This document shows, in pieces, positions 16,614-24,762 of a stretch of 64,000 nt of DNA. This DNA comes from Pseudolabrys sp. FHR47. Lineage in GTDB: Bacteria > Pseudomonadota > Alphaproteobacteria > Rhizobiales > Xanthobacteraceae. The DNA is taken from NCBI RefSeq assembly GCF_005153485.1, contig NZ_CP039740.1, forward strand, positions 1,863,001 to 1,927,000, read 5' to 3'. The notes below the pieces were generated by a model. That model made no database searches. It saw only the letters and a program-made list of their open reading frames with translations, and was not told the origin of the DNA. The position numbers were made by a program, and so were the translations under genes. How positions within the stretch are numbered: the first letter of the stretch is position 1; each line of letters starts with the position of its first letter.

Positions 16614-17897
16614 ATGTCCCCTCAATCATCCGCCAATTCATCCAAAACGGATTTCGACGTCATCGTGCTCGGTGGGGGCGTCGTCGGCATCAACACTGCC
16701 TACTTCAATCTGAAAAATGGCAAGTCGGTCTGCGTCATCGACCGCCAGCCGGAAGCCGGGCTCGAGACCAGCTTCGCCAATGGCGGGCAGGTGTCGGTCA
16801 GTCATGCCGAGCCCTGGGCCAACCCATCGGCACCGCTCAAGGTGCTCAAGTGGCTGATGCAGAGCGATGCGCCACTCTTGTTCCGGCCGCGCATGGACGT
16901 GCATCAGTGGCTTTGGATCGCCAAGTTTTTGGTCGATTGCCTGCCGCATCGCGCCAACCGCCATACCACCGAAATCGTCAAGCTGGCGGTGCAGAGCCGT
17001 TCGCTGATCCAGAAGATTCGCAGCGATGAGAACTTCCACTACGACGAGCGCAGCAAGGGCATCCTGCATTTCTATCGCAACGCGAAGGAATTCGAAGCGG
17101 CGATTCCGGTTGCCGAACTGATGCGCAAGTATGGCTGCGAGCGCACCGTCATCGATGCCGACAAGGTGGTCGAGATCGAACCGGCTTTCGCCGACAAGCG
17201 TCACGAGATCGCCGGCGCGACTTACACCGCCGAGGATGAAAGCGGCGACGCGTTCAAGTTCACCCAGAATCTGGCGCAGGTGTGCGAGCGGATGGGCGCG
17301 ACTTTCCTGACCAATACGCAGGTGACCGCGCTCGGCGCCGATCGCGCGTCGGGCGAGGTGAGCAGCGTCGAGGTCGTCGGTCCCGAGGGCTACAAGACAT
17401 TGCGCGCGCGCGATATCGTGGTCAGCATGGGCTCGTGGTCGGCGCCGTTCCTGCGCAATTACGGCGTCAATCTCACGATCTATCCGGCCAAGGGTTATTC
17501 GGTGACCATCCCGACCGATGGCTCCAACATGGCGCCGGTGACCAGCCTGACCGACGACGAATACAAGCTCGTTTATTCCAATTACGGCAGCCGGCTGCGT
17601 GTCGCCGGTACGGCGGAGCTGTCGGGCTATACCCGCGACCTTAATCGTACGCGCTGCCAGGCCATCGTCGACAATGTGAAGAAGCTGTTCCCGCGCGCCG
17701 GCAATTTCGATGCGGCGACGTTCTGGTCCGGCTTGCGGCCCGCGACGCCGTCGAACATCCCTTATGTCGGGCGCACGCGCTATCGCAACCTGTGGCTCAA
17801 CACCGGCCACGGCACGCTGGGTTGGACGCTCGGCGCGGGCTCCGGTTTCCGCGTCGCCAACATGATCGCGGACGGCAAGGGGCCGATGGCGGCCTGA
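16614..17897 (+). CDS. FAD-dependent D-amino-acid dehydrogenase (DadA family), under glycine riboswitch
   Basis: The 427-residue flavoprotein has an N-terminal Rossmann dinucleotide site (DVIVLGGGVVGINTAYF), ETSFANGGQVSVSHAEPWAN and ATPSNIPYVGRTRYRNLWLN, followed by TGHGTLGWTLGAGSG, which completes the FAD site as in DadA. Such enzymes oxidatively deaminate D-amino acids and pass electrons to the membrane quinone pool. The glycine riboswitch in its leader suggests that glycine or a related small amino acid is the physiological substrate or signal; that is inference. No racemase gene lies nearby. An alternative is a glycine/sarcosine oxidase-like role within the same superfamily. Confidence 0.88.
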   Translation: MSPQSSANSSKTDFDVIVLGGGVVGINTAYFNLKNGKSVCVIDRQPEAGLETSFANGGQVSVSHAEPWANPSAPLKVLKWLMQSDAPLLFRPRMDVHQWLWIAKFLVDCLPHRANRHTTEIVKLAVQSRSLIQKIRSDENFHYDERSKGILHFYRNAKEFEAAIPVAELMRKYGCERTVIDADKVVEIEPAFADKRHEIAGATYTAEDESGDAFKFTQNLAQVCERMGATFLTNTQVTALGADRASGEVSSVEVVGPEGYKTLRARDIVVSMGSWSAPFLRNYGVNLTIYPAKGYSVTIPTDGSNMAPVTSLTDDEYKLVYSNYGSRLRVAGTAELSGYTRDLNRTRCQAIVDNVKKLFPRAGNFDAATFWSGLRPATPSNIPYVGRTRYRNLWLNTGHGTLGWTLGAGSGFRVANMIADGKGPMAA

Positions 17898-18031
17898 CCA
17901 ATGACTTAGCGGCCGGTATCTGCGCGATTTGCAGGCCGGCCGCGCCGCGCATAACTACCCATTACGGTATGTTTATACATTGATGGGACGGGATTGCTTG
18001 CCGGCGGGCGCGATGCTGCTAGACTTTGTGG

Positions 18032-19864
18032 ATGGCGACGGATCATGTGCATGCGTTCGAATCCGGCGCGGTGCCACAGCGCTTCTGCCTGGTGCTGGTG
18101 AAGCCGTCTCACTACGATGATGACGGCTATGTCATTCAGTGGCTGCGCTCGCCGATCCCGTCGAACTCGCTCGCGTCGTTGTACGGCCTGGCGAAGGATT
18201 GCGCCGAGCGCCGCATCCTTGGTGACGATGTTGCCATCGACATTCACACTTTTGACGAAACAAACACCCGCATCCGCCCCGATAGACTTGCGGCGATGAT
18301 CGAGGAAGCCGGCGCCGGCATGGTCATGCTTGCCGGCGTGCAATCGAACCAGTTTCCACGCGCGCTCGATCTGGCGAAACCGCTGCGCGAGCGCGGCATT
18401 CAGGTCGGTATCGGCGGCTTCCACGTGTCCGGCGTGCTGGCGATGCTGAACGGCGTCGATGCCGATCTCGACCGCGCCAAGGCGATGGGCGTATCGCTGT
18501 TCGCCGGCGAGGCGGAAGGACGTCTGGAAGAAACCCTGCGGGACGCTCATGCCGGCGCGCTCAAGCCGCTCTACAATTACATGGACGATCTGCCCGGCAT
18601 CGAGGGCACGCCGATCCCGCTGATGGCGGCCGAGCGCGCGCAGCGCACCGCCGGGCGCACGACATCGTTCGATGCGGGGCGGGGCTGCCCTTACCAGTGC
18701 TCGTTCTGCACCATCATCAACGTGCAGGGCCGCAAGTCACGCCGCCGCTCGCCCGACGACATCGAGCACATCGTCCGCGTCAACTACGCGCAGGGGCTGC
18801 GCTCCTTCTTCATCACCGACGACAATTTCGCGCGCAACAAGGACTGGGAAGCGATCCTCGATCGCATCATCTATCTGCGTGAGGTCGAGAAGTTCAATCT
18901 GGGATTCATCATCCAGGTCGATACGCTTTGCCACAAGCTGCCGAATTTCATCGAGAAGGCAGCGCGTGCCGGCGTCAGGCGCGTCTTCATCGGGCTCGAG
19001 AACATCAACCCGGACAATCTGCTCGGCGCCAAGAAGCGCCAGAACAAGATCACCGAGTACCGCACCATGCTGCTCGCCTGGAAGAAGGCGGGCGTCATCA
19101 CCTATGCCGGTTACATCCTCGGCTTCCCCGGCGACACGTACGAGTCGATCATGCACGACATCGACGTGATCAAGCGCGAGCTGCCGGTCGATCTGCTGGA
19201 GTTCTTCTATCTGACGCCACTGCCGGGCTCGGAGGATCACCTCAAGCTGCAGCGGGTGGGGGCGTGGCTCGATCCCGACCTCAACAAATACGACCTCAAT
19301 CATATCTGTACGCCGCATCAGAAGATGTCGCGCGAGGACTGGGACCGCGCCTACAAGGATGCCTGGCAGCGCTACTACACCATCGACCACATCGAGACGA
19401 TCCTGCGGCGCGTGGCCTCGACGAAAGCCAACGCCTCCAACGCGCTGTTCCTGATCTCGTGGTTCACCGGCTCGATCAATATCGAGCATATCCATCCACT
19501 CGAGAGCGGCTTCCTGCGCCGGCGCTACCGGCTCGACCGCCGTCCGGGCCTGCCGATCGAACCGGCGTGGCTGTTCTATCCGAAGTATTACGCCAGCGTG
19601 GCGAGCCGGCTGGTTCGCTGGGGGGCTCTCTATCTCAAGCTGCGCCGCATCTATTTGCGTATCAAGAAGGACCCGCAGCGCTATGCCTACACTGACCTGG
19701 CGATGACGCCGGTCATGGACAACGAGCTCGAGACGCACGAGCTATTCAATACCGGCGCGGCGCAGGCCTATGTGGCGCGCGCCAAGCACATCAAGGACGC
19801 GCAGGACGGCCACCTGCACGAGCCGGCTCTGGTCGTGGCGGCTCTGGTCGAAGCGGCTGAGTGA
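18032..19864 (+). CDS. B12-binding-domain radical SAM protein
   Basis: The 610-residue product has an N-terminal cobalamin-binding-like domain (about 15-170: FCLVLVKPSHYDDDGYVIQW, VQSNQFPRALDLAKPLR, VGIGGFHVSG) and a radical SAM core whose cluster motif is GCPYQCSFCTI near residue 225, with later IGLENINPDNLLGAKKR and GYILGFPGDTYESI. The C-terminal part (from about residue 440) is basic and aromatic. This is the layout of class B radical SAM enzymes (methyltransferases, BchE-like); the reaction is unknown. I chose the ATG at 18032 (MATDHVHAF); an in-frame TTG lies two codons upstream. It appears to be a single-gene unit. Confidence 0.88.
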   Translation: MATDHVHAFESGAVPQRFCLVLVKPSHYDDDGYVIQWLRSPIPSNSLASLYGLAKDCAERRILGDDVAIDIHTFDETNTRIRPDRLAAMIEEAGAGMVMLAGVQSNQFPRALDLAKPLRERGIQVGIGGFHVSGVLAMLNGVDADLDRAKAMGVSLFAGEAEGRLEETLRDAHAGALKPLYNYMDDLPGIEGTPIPLMAAERAQRTAGRTTSFDAGRGCPYQCSFCTIINVQGRKSRRRSPDDIEHIVRVNYAQGLRSFFITDDNFARNKDWEAILDRIIYLREVEKFNLGFIIQVDTLCHKLPNFIEKAARAGVRRVFIGLENINPDNLLGAKKRQNKITEYRTMLLAWKKAGVITYAGYILGFPGDTYESIMHDIDVIKRELPVDLLEFFYLTPLPGSEDHLKLQRVGAWLDPDLNKYDLNHICTPHQKMSREDWDRAYKDAWQRYYTIDHIETILRRVASTKANASNALFLISWFTGSINIEHIHPLESGFLRRRYRLDRRPGLPIEPAWLFYPKYYASVASRLVRWGALYLKLRRIYLRIKKDPQRYAYTDLAMTPVMDNELETHELFNTGAAQAYVARAKHIKDAQDGHLHEPALVVAALVEAAE

Positions 19865-19865
19865 C

Positions 19866-19966
19866 TGTCGTCCCGGGCGAGCGCCCTTGCGCGAGGCCCG
19901 GGACCCATACGCCGCAGTCTCTCGATAGTACACGGAGTATGGGTCCCCGCCTTCGCGGGGACGACA
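19866..19966. repeat. Intergenic nested palindrome (CGTCCC...ATGGGTCCCC type)
   Basis: Outer arms TGTCGTCCC (19866-19874) and GGGGACGACA (19957-19966) enclose inner inverted arms GGGACCCATAC (19900-19910) and GTATGGGTCCC (19937-19947). Each side also folds on its own. It lies between two convergent genes. I recall similar elements scattered through Bradyrhizobiaceae genomes; copy number here cannot be counted from one window. Confidence 0.75.
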
Positions 19967-19969
19967 ACC

Positions 19970-20839
19970 CTATGACCCCGCCCGCGCCAGCAAGGCCTGC
20001 GCGCGAATGAGGTGCGGGCGGTCGAACATCTTGCCATCGATGCCGATGGCGCCGGCACCGGGATTGGCGGCGAAGGCGGCGATGATCGCCTTCGCCTTCT
20101 CGATTTGCTCGGCCGTCGGCGTGAACACCTCGTTGATCACCGGCACTTGCGCGGGGTGAATGGCAAGCCTTCCGCTGAAGCCGTCGCGCCGCGCCTCGAT
20201 CGTGTCCTGGCGCAGGCCTTCGGAATTGCGGAAGTCGACATAGACCGTTTCGATGGCCGGCAGCTTGGCCGCCGCCGCGCCGAACAGGCAGACCGACCGG
20301 GCAAAGCGATAGGGCTCGGTGAGAAAGCCCTTGTCGTCGCGGTTCGATTCCGCGCCGAGTTCGGCGGAGAGATCCTCCGGGCCCCAGGTCATGCCGATCA
20401 GGCGCGGGCTGGCGTCTTTGAAGGTACCGGCCAGGAACAGGCCGGCCGCCGACTCGACGTTCTGGGCAAGGACCTTGATCGAACCTTCGGCAATGCCGGC
20501 GATGGCTTCCTGCGCAGTGAGCTTGGCGTCGAGGTGGATGACGCTGGTTCCGCCTTCGGCTTTCGGAAACAGCACGGCGTCCGGCTTGCCTGGCACGATG
20601 GCTTGAAGATCGGCGTCGGTCATGCCGGTGTCGAGGCCATTGATGCGCACGAACAGCCGCGGGCGCTCGGCCTTGCCGGTATGCGCCTTGAGGTAGTCCC
20701 GCGCGGCCTCGCGCGCCGCCGGCTTGCGCTCCGGTGAAATGGAATCTTCCAGATCAATGATGACGGCGTCGGCGCCGGAGGCCATCGCCTTGTCGAGCTT
20801 GTTGCCGGCATCGGCCGGGACGAAGAGGAGGGAACGCAT
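19970..20839 (-). CDS. CitE-like CoA ester lyase (HpcH/HpaI aldolase family)
   Basis: The 289-residue protein has the CitE/malyl-CoA lyase-type TIM barrel: RSLLFVPADAGNKLDKAM at the N-terminus, VIIDLEDSISPERK (Mg-binding acid), LFVRINGLDT, VLFPKAEGG, VLAQNVESAAG (metal Glu), GPEDLSAELGAESNRD and AIHPAQVPVINEVF. Members cleave or form 3-hydroxyacyl-CoA esters such as malyl-, citramalyl- or methylmalyl-CoA. No citrate lyase alpha or gamma subunits are present, so it is not classical citrate lyase. An AAGGAG box precedes the ATG. It probably works with the MaoC-type hydratase encoded 128 nt upstream on the same strand. Confidence 0.88.
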   Translation of the reverse strand: MRSLLFVPADAGNKLDKAMASGADAVIIDLEDSISPERKPAAREAARDYLKAHTGKAERPRLFVRINGLDTGMTDADLQAIVPGKPDAVLFPKAEGGTSVIHLDAKLTAQEAIAGIAEGSIKVLAQNVESAAGLFLAGTFKDASPRLIGMTWGPEDLSAELGAESNRDDKGFLTEPYRFARSVCLFGAAAAKLPAIETVYVDFRNSEGLRQDTIEARRDGFSGRLAIHPAQVPVINEVFTPTAEQIEKAKAIIAAFAANPGAGAIGIDGKMFDRPHLIRAQALLARAGS

Positions 20840-20855
20840 GTTATCTGCTCCTTGG

Positions 20856-20959
20856 CCTCATGGTTCGAGACGCCGCGCTGCGCGCGGCTCCTCACCATGA
20901 GGGTATGACTCAAACCTCATCCTGAGGAGCGGCCGAAGGCCGCGTCTCGAAGGATGAGG
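20856..20959. repeat. Double intergenic palindrome (CCTCATGGT and CCTCATCCT arms)
   Basis: Two adjacent hairpins fill the gap between the maoC-like and citE-like genes. The first has arms CCTCATGGT (20856-20864) / ACCATGAGG (20894-20902); the second has CCTCATCCT (20915-20923) / AGGATGAGG (20951-20959). Both contain a GCGC-rich stem and a TCGAGACG/CGTCTCGA block. I recall this kind of element as abundant in Bradyrhizobiaceae. It splits an otherwise co-directional pair and may alter their relative expression. Confidence 0.75.
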
Positions 20960-20966
20960 CCAATAG

Positions 20967-21449
20967 TTACTTCGGCCTTTTGATGATGAACGCGTTGCGG
21001 TGGCACTCGGCCACCAGAGTGCCGTCCTGCTTGAAGGCCTGATGGTGGAATTCGACGATGCCGGCGGTGTCGCGAGATTTCGATTCGCGCTTGCTCACGA
21101 CCGTGGTCTGGCAGGTCACAGTGTCGCCTTCGAACAATGGGTTGGGGAAGCGCACGTCGGTCATGCCGAGATTGGCGATGGTGGTGCCGACCGTCATGTC
21201 CGATACCTGGATGCCGATCATCAGGCCGAGCGTGAACAGCGAGTTCATCAGCGGCTGGCCGAATTCGGTTTCGGTTTCGCAGAAATGGCGGTCGATGTGG
21301 AGCGGCTGCGGATTGAGCGTCATGTTGGAAAACAACATGTTGTCCATCTGCGTCACGGTGCGGGTGTAGCGGTGCTCGTAGAGCTTGCCGACTTCCATGT
21401 CCTCGAAATAAAGCCCGCCGCGCTTATGCCGTTGCACCGTTTCCGCCAT
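20967..21449 (-). CDS. MaoC-family (hotdog-fold) dehydratase/hydratase
   Basis: The 160-residue single-hotdog protein shows the MaoC hydratase layout: YFEDMEVGKLYEHRYTRTVT, an active-site region with NPQPLHIDRHF (Asp/His-type hydratase 2 motif) and TVGTTIANLGMTDVRFPNPL. Such proteins hydrate enoyl-CoA or mesaconyl-CoA-like substrates. Pairing with a CitE-like lyase suggests a short CoA-ester pathway (hydrate, then cleave), as in mesaconyl-/citramalyl-CoA or methylmalyl-CoA chemistry; the exact substrate is an inference. Confidence 0.87.
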   Translation of the reverse strand: MAETVQRHKRGGLYFEDMEVGKLYEHRYTRTVTQMDNMLFSNMTLNPQPLHIDRHFCETETEFGQPLMNSLFTLGLMIGIQVSDMTVGTTIANLGMTDVRFPNPLFEGDTVTCQTTVVSKRESKSRDTAGIVEFHHQAFKQDGTLVAECHRNAFIIKRPK

Positions 21450-21625
21450 TGTCCGTTCTCCGTTCTTTCCCGTTTTTCGCTTTTTAGCGTCCCGGCCGGT
21501 AGCCCATCACGCCTTCGTTAACCATTCGTTTACCATAATTACCCAAGGTCACCAGAAGCAGTTCCCGCCCTGTTGGCCGTTTTGAAGCCGGCTTTTCGAG
21601 TGCCGGCAACCCCGAGGGCAACCCG

Positions 21626-22705
21626 ATGGCTGTCGATCGCGCCGCGTCCAGCGTCGTCGGCACTGGCATCGCACCGCAGATCAGCGGCGCGATCAGCAAG
21701 GCTGCGGAATCGACCGGCATCAGCTTCCAGTATCTGCTGACCACGGCGCGGATCGAATCGAGCCTGAACCCGCAAGCACAGGCCGCGACCTCGTCGGCCA
21801 AGGGGCTGTACCAGTTCATCGACCAGACCTGGCTCGCCACCGTCAAGCAGGATGGCGCCGCGCTCGGCATGGGGCAATATGCCGACGCCATCACCCGCAC
21901 CGCCAGCGGCCGCTACGAGGTCGCCGACCCGGCGATGCGTTCTGAAATCCTCAAGCTGCGCACCGATCCGGCGATGAGCGCCATGATGGCGGGCGCGCTG
22001 GCGCGCACCAATGCCTCCCACCTCACCGCCGCGACCGGCAAGGTACCCACAGAGGGCGAGCTCTACGCCGCGCATTTCCTCGGGCCTGAAGGCGCGGGGC
22101 GCCTGATCAATGCCGTCAACACGCGCGGCAATGCCAACGCCGCGGCGATGTTTCCGGCGGCGGCCGCCGCCAACCGTCCCATCTTCTATAACCGCGACGG
22201 CACCGCCCGCACGGTGACCGAAGTCTACGACCGGCTCACCGCCAAGTTCGACAACACGCGTCTGGCGCTGGTGCAGGATGTCCCGCGGCCGCCGGCGCCG
22301 GTGGGTGAAACTCAAGCTCCGGCCGCCGCCGTAACGCCAGTGACCGTAGCGCAGCGTCCCGATGAGGTGTCGCCGTCCACGCGATCGATTGCTGCCCCGG
22401 TGAAAGTCCCGGACACCGCAGGCATGACGCAGGCGCTGGCCGCCGCCGACAACCGCCCGCCGCCGCAATCGTCGCGCCCGTTGTTCGCGGCGATGTTCAG
22501 CGACGCCGAGCGCGGCGCGGTGAGCCGCACGGTGACGTCGCTGTGGTCCGATACGGACACGACCGATACCGGCACCACGGCGTTGTCCGCGCCCGGCGCC
22601 GCGCCAGCGGACGTCACGGCTGGCGCCGGTCAGCGCACCCGCGGGCTCGATCTCTTCACCGACGGCGCCGCCAATGTGCGCGGCCTTTTCACGGGCCGCG
22701 GCTGA
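21626..22705 (+). CDS. Lytic transglycosylase-domain protein
   Basis: The 359-residue product carries an SLT-type domain at about residues 20-170: LLTTARIESSLNPQAQA supplies the catalytic Glu, SAKGLYQFIDQTW the glycine/aromatic motif, and ELYAAHFLGPEGAGRLI the C-terminal lobe. The remaining 170 residues are Pro/Ala-rich and disordered. I see no classical signal peptide at the ATG used (21626), so export could be by a flagellar-type route or the annotated start could be wrong. An AT-richer patch at 21520-21545 is a plausible promoter. It precedes the DUF2336 gene by 146 nt. Confidence 0.83.
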   Translation: MAVDRAASSVVGTGIAPQISGAISKAAESTGISFQYLLTTARIESSLNPQAQAATSSAKGLYQFIDQTWLATVKQDGAALGMGQYADAITRTASGRYEVADPAMRSEILKLRTDPAMSAMMAGALARTNASHLTAATGKVPTEGELYAAHFLGPEGAGRLINAVNTRGNANAAAMFPAAAAANRPIFYNRDGTARTVTEVYDRLTAKFDNTRLALVQDVPRPPAPVGETQAPAAAVTPVTVAQRPDEVSPSTRSIAAPVKVPDTAGMTQALAAADNRPPPQSSRPLFAAMFSDAERGAVSRTVTSLWSDTDTTDTGTTALSAPGAAPADVTAGAGQRTRGLDLFTDGAANVRGLFTGRG

Positions 22706-22851
22706 CGCGCCTGTTGAAAGATCGGCGCTTTCCGCCGGATCGTCGTTAATCTCTTCTCAATACCTATGGTGAACGCTTTATTAAGTGTCGCCGGCTAGGA
22801 TCGCAGCGTTCGCCGTTGTGTTGGCGGGTGTTTGTAGCGTCTGGTCGTGTC

Positions 22852-24114
22852 ATGATTGTTCGTCAGTTCCTGCAGTGGCTGCGTAATGCCTCGCCCGGCG
22901 AGCGTGCCGAGGCGACCTCCGCGCTGGCCCGCGCTTATCTCCATTCCGATTTATCCGTCGACGATCTGTCCGCCGCCGAAGGCGCGATGATCATGTTGCT
23001 CGACGATCCATCGCCGCTGGTACGCGGCGCGCTCGCGCAAGTATTCGCATCGGCGCAGAAGGCGCCGCCCGTCGTCGTTCATGCGCTGGCCGCCGATCAG
23101 CCCGAAGTCGCGATCCCGGTGCTGTCGCGCTCGCCTCTGCTCAGCGACGAGGATCTCGTCGATCTGTTCGCGACCGCGCAGCCCGACTCGCAAGTGGCGA
23201 TTGCCTCGCGTGCGCTGCTGTCGTCGCCTGTCGCCGCCGCCATCGCCGAAGTCGGTTGCGCGCAGGCTTGCCTGGCGCTGCTGGAGAATCTCGACGCCGA
23301 TATCGCGCTGTTTTCGCTCGACCGGATCATCGAGCGCTTCGGCCATCTCGCCGCGATCCGCGAGAACCTCATTGCGCGTCACGATTTGCCGATGGCCTCG
23401 CGCCAGGCGCTGCTCGCCAAGCTGTCGCAGACTTTGGCGGGTTTTGTCAGCGCGCGGCACTGGCTCGGCTCCGAGCACGCGGAACACGCCGCACGCGAAG
23501 CCTGCGAAAAGGCGACCGTCGCGCTCGCCGCGGAGACGCCTTATGAGGAAATCGCCGAACTGATGCGGCATCTGCGCCAGAGCGGACAACTGACCGCCGG
23601 CATGATCCTGCGCGCGCTGTTGTCAGGCAATGTCGTGCTGTTCGAAGAGGCGATCGCCGAGTTGACCGGCATGTCGATCGACCGGGTATCGGCCTATATC
23701 CACGATAAGCACATCTCGGGCTTCCGCGCGGTTTATACGAAGGCCGGATTGCCGGACGCCGCCTATTCGGCATTCCGCGAAGCCATCGCGGCGCTGCGCG
23801 ACGGCATTCTGGTCGGCGAGACCGGTGGTGTGACACGGCTCAAGCGCCGCATGGTCGAGCATGTGCTTGAAGCCTGCGTCGCCGAACGTCGCGATGACAT
23901 GGCGTCCCTGCTGGCACTGTTGCGGCGGTTCGCCGTCGAGGCCGCGCGCGAGGAAGCGCGCATGTTCTGCGACGACCTGGTTGCCTACGATCCGGTCGCC
24001 AATGGTCATGTTGGCTACGATCGAGCGACCTACGATCACACGGCCTATGATCACATGGCCTATGATCACACGGCCTACGTGCCTCAGATCCACGAACCCC
24101 GGCTGGTGGCGTAA
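22852..24114 (+). CDS. DUF2336-family protein with tyrosine/histidine repeat tail
   Basis: The 420-residue protein is alpha-helical and HEAT-like: segments such as LLDDPSPLVRGALAQVFA and PEVAIPVLSRSPLLSDEDLV match the DUF2336 pattern known in alphaproteobacteria, whose function is not settled. The C-terminus ends in four 5-residue units, YDRAT, YDHTA, YDHMA, YDHTA, encoded by 15-nt repeats (24016-24075). I chose the ATG at 22852 (MIVRQFLQWLRN) over an in-frame start 12 codons upstream. It lies between the transglycosylase gene and a convergent receiver/Hpt operon. Confidence 0.82.
   Translation: MIVRQFLQWLRNASPGERAEATSALARAYLHSDLSVDDLSAAEGAMIMLLDDPSPLVRGALAQVFASAQKAPPVVVHALAADQPEVAIPVLSRSPLLSDEDLVDLFATAQPDSQVAIASRALLSSPVAAAIAEVGCAQACLALLENLDADIALFSLDRIIERFGHLAAIRENLIARHDLPMASRQALLAKLSQTLAGFVSARHWLGSEHAEHAAREACEKATVALAAETPYEEIAELMRHLRQSGQLTAGMILRALLSGNVVLFEEAIAELTGMSIDRVSAYIHDKHISGFRAVYTKAGLPDAAYSAFREAIAALRDGILVGETGGVTRLKRRMVEHVLEACVAERRDDMASLLALLRRFAVEAAREEARMFCDDLVAYDPVANGHVGYDRATYDHTAYDHMAYDHTAYVPQIHEPRLVA
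24016..24075 (+). repeat. 15-nt tandem repeat (four units) within the DUF2336 gene
   Basis: Units at 24016-24030, 24031-24045, 24046-24060 and 24061-24075 each encode Y-D-(H/R)-x-(A/T). Units two to four are nearly identical (TAYGATCACAYGGCC), which implies recent slippage or strong constraint. Confidence 0.9.
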
Positions 24115-24120
24115 CCTCGG

Positions 24121-24164
24121 TCGTCATTCCGGGCTCGCAGCTTTGCTGCGCCCCGGAATGACGA
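24121..24164. repeat. Intergenic palindrome (CGTCATTCCGGG type)
   Basis: Arms TCGTCATTCCGGG (24121-24133) and CCCGGAATGACGA (24152-24164) are perfectly complementary, with an inner CGCAG/CTGCG stem. It lies between the convergent DUF2336 and Hpt genes and could act as a bidirectional terminator despite lacking a T-run. A third palindrome family in this window. Confidence 0.75.
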
Positions 24165-24168
24165 GATG

Positions 24169-24747
24169 TTACGTCGGCGTCAGCGGCGGTGCGCCGGTGA
24201 TCTGCTCGATAATGTCCGGCCGCGTGCGGTTTTCCTCGACCAGGAAATGATCGGTGACGTCGCGCAGTTTATGATTGAGCTGTGCTGCCAGTGCCTTGGC
24301 GTCGGAGCGGGCATATTCGCGGTGCACGGCGCGCACCGCATCGACGTGCTGGCTGATCAGCTTGACCGGAATGCGGTTAGGCTGCGGTGTGAACTCGATC
24401 AGCCGGCACAGGCTGTCGGCAATCGCGGCGACCGCCGGAAAACCGAGCGTCGCGGCCTGGCCCTTGATGTCGTGGGCGGCGTGAAACAGCGCGGTCTTGG
24501 CGTTCTCGGTGACGCCGCGCGAGACGATGGTTTGCCGGCAGCGGTCGAGGCGCTCGCACTCCTCGTTCATCCAGCCGCCGAATTCGGCGGACAGTCCGGC
24601 GAGCGCCAGTTCGGCCTGCGCCACCGGATCGTCGTCGCCGGCCGCCGGCGGTGCGTCGGTAAGCGCCTTGCGCAGCTTGTTCTCCGGCCGGATGACCTCG
24701 TGATCACCGTAGGTCGTAATCGCGGCTGAATGCTTCTTGGACCGCAT
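24169..24747 (-). CDS. Hpt (histidine phosphotransfer) domain protein
   Basis: The 192-residue protein contains the Hpt signature FHAAHDIKGQAATLGFP at about residue 90, where His is the phospho-accepting residue, followed by helical LCRLIEFTP and QHVDAVRAVHREYA. It has no kinase or receiver domain. It is encoded 15 nt after the receiver-protein gene on the same strand, so the two probably form a phosphorelay pair. Their cognate kinase is not in the window. Confidence 0.87.
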   Translation of the reverse strand: MRSKKHSAAITTYGDHEVIRPENKLRKALTDAPPAAGDDDPVAQAELALAGLSAEFGGWMNEECERLDRCRQTIVSRGVTENAKTALFHAAHDIKGQAATLGFPAVAAIADSLCRLIEFTPQPNRIPVKLISQHVDAVRAVHREYARSDAKALAAQLNHKLRDVTDHFLVEENRTRPDIIEQITGAPPLTPT

Positions 24748-24762
24748 GGGTGTCTGCCTTTG

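Noticed and set aside
17909-17943. A GCGGCCGG/CCGGCCGC inverted pair after the dadA-like gene, considered as a terminator
   Set aside because: The loop is about 19 nt and there is no T-run; it may be a weak structure only.
24016-24075. Short direct repeats considered as a CRISPR-like array
   Set aside because: The units are 15 nt, contiguous without spacers, and in frame within a gene.
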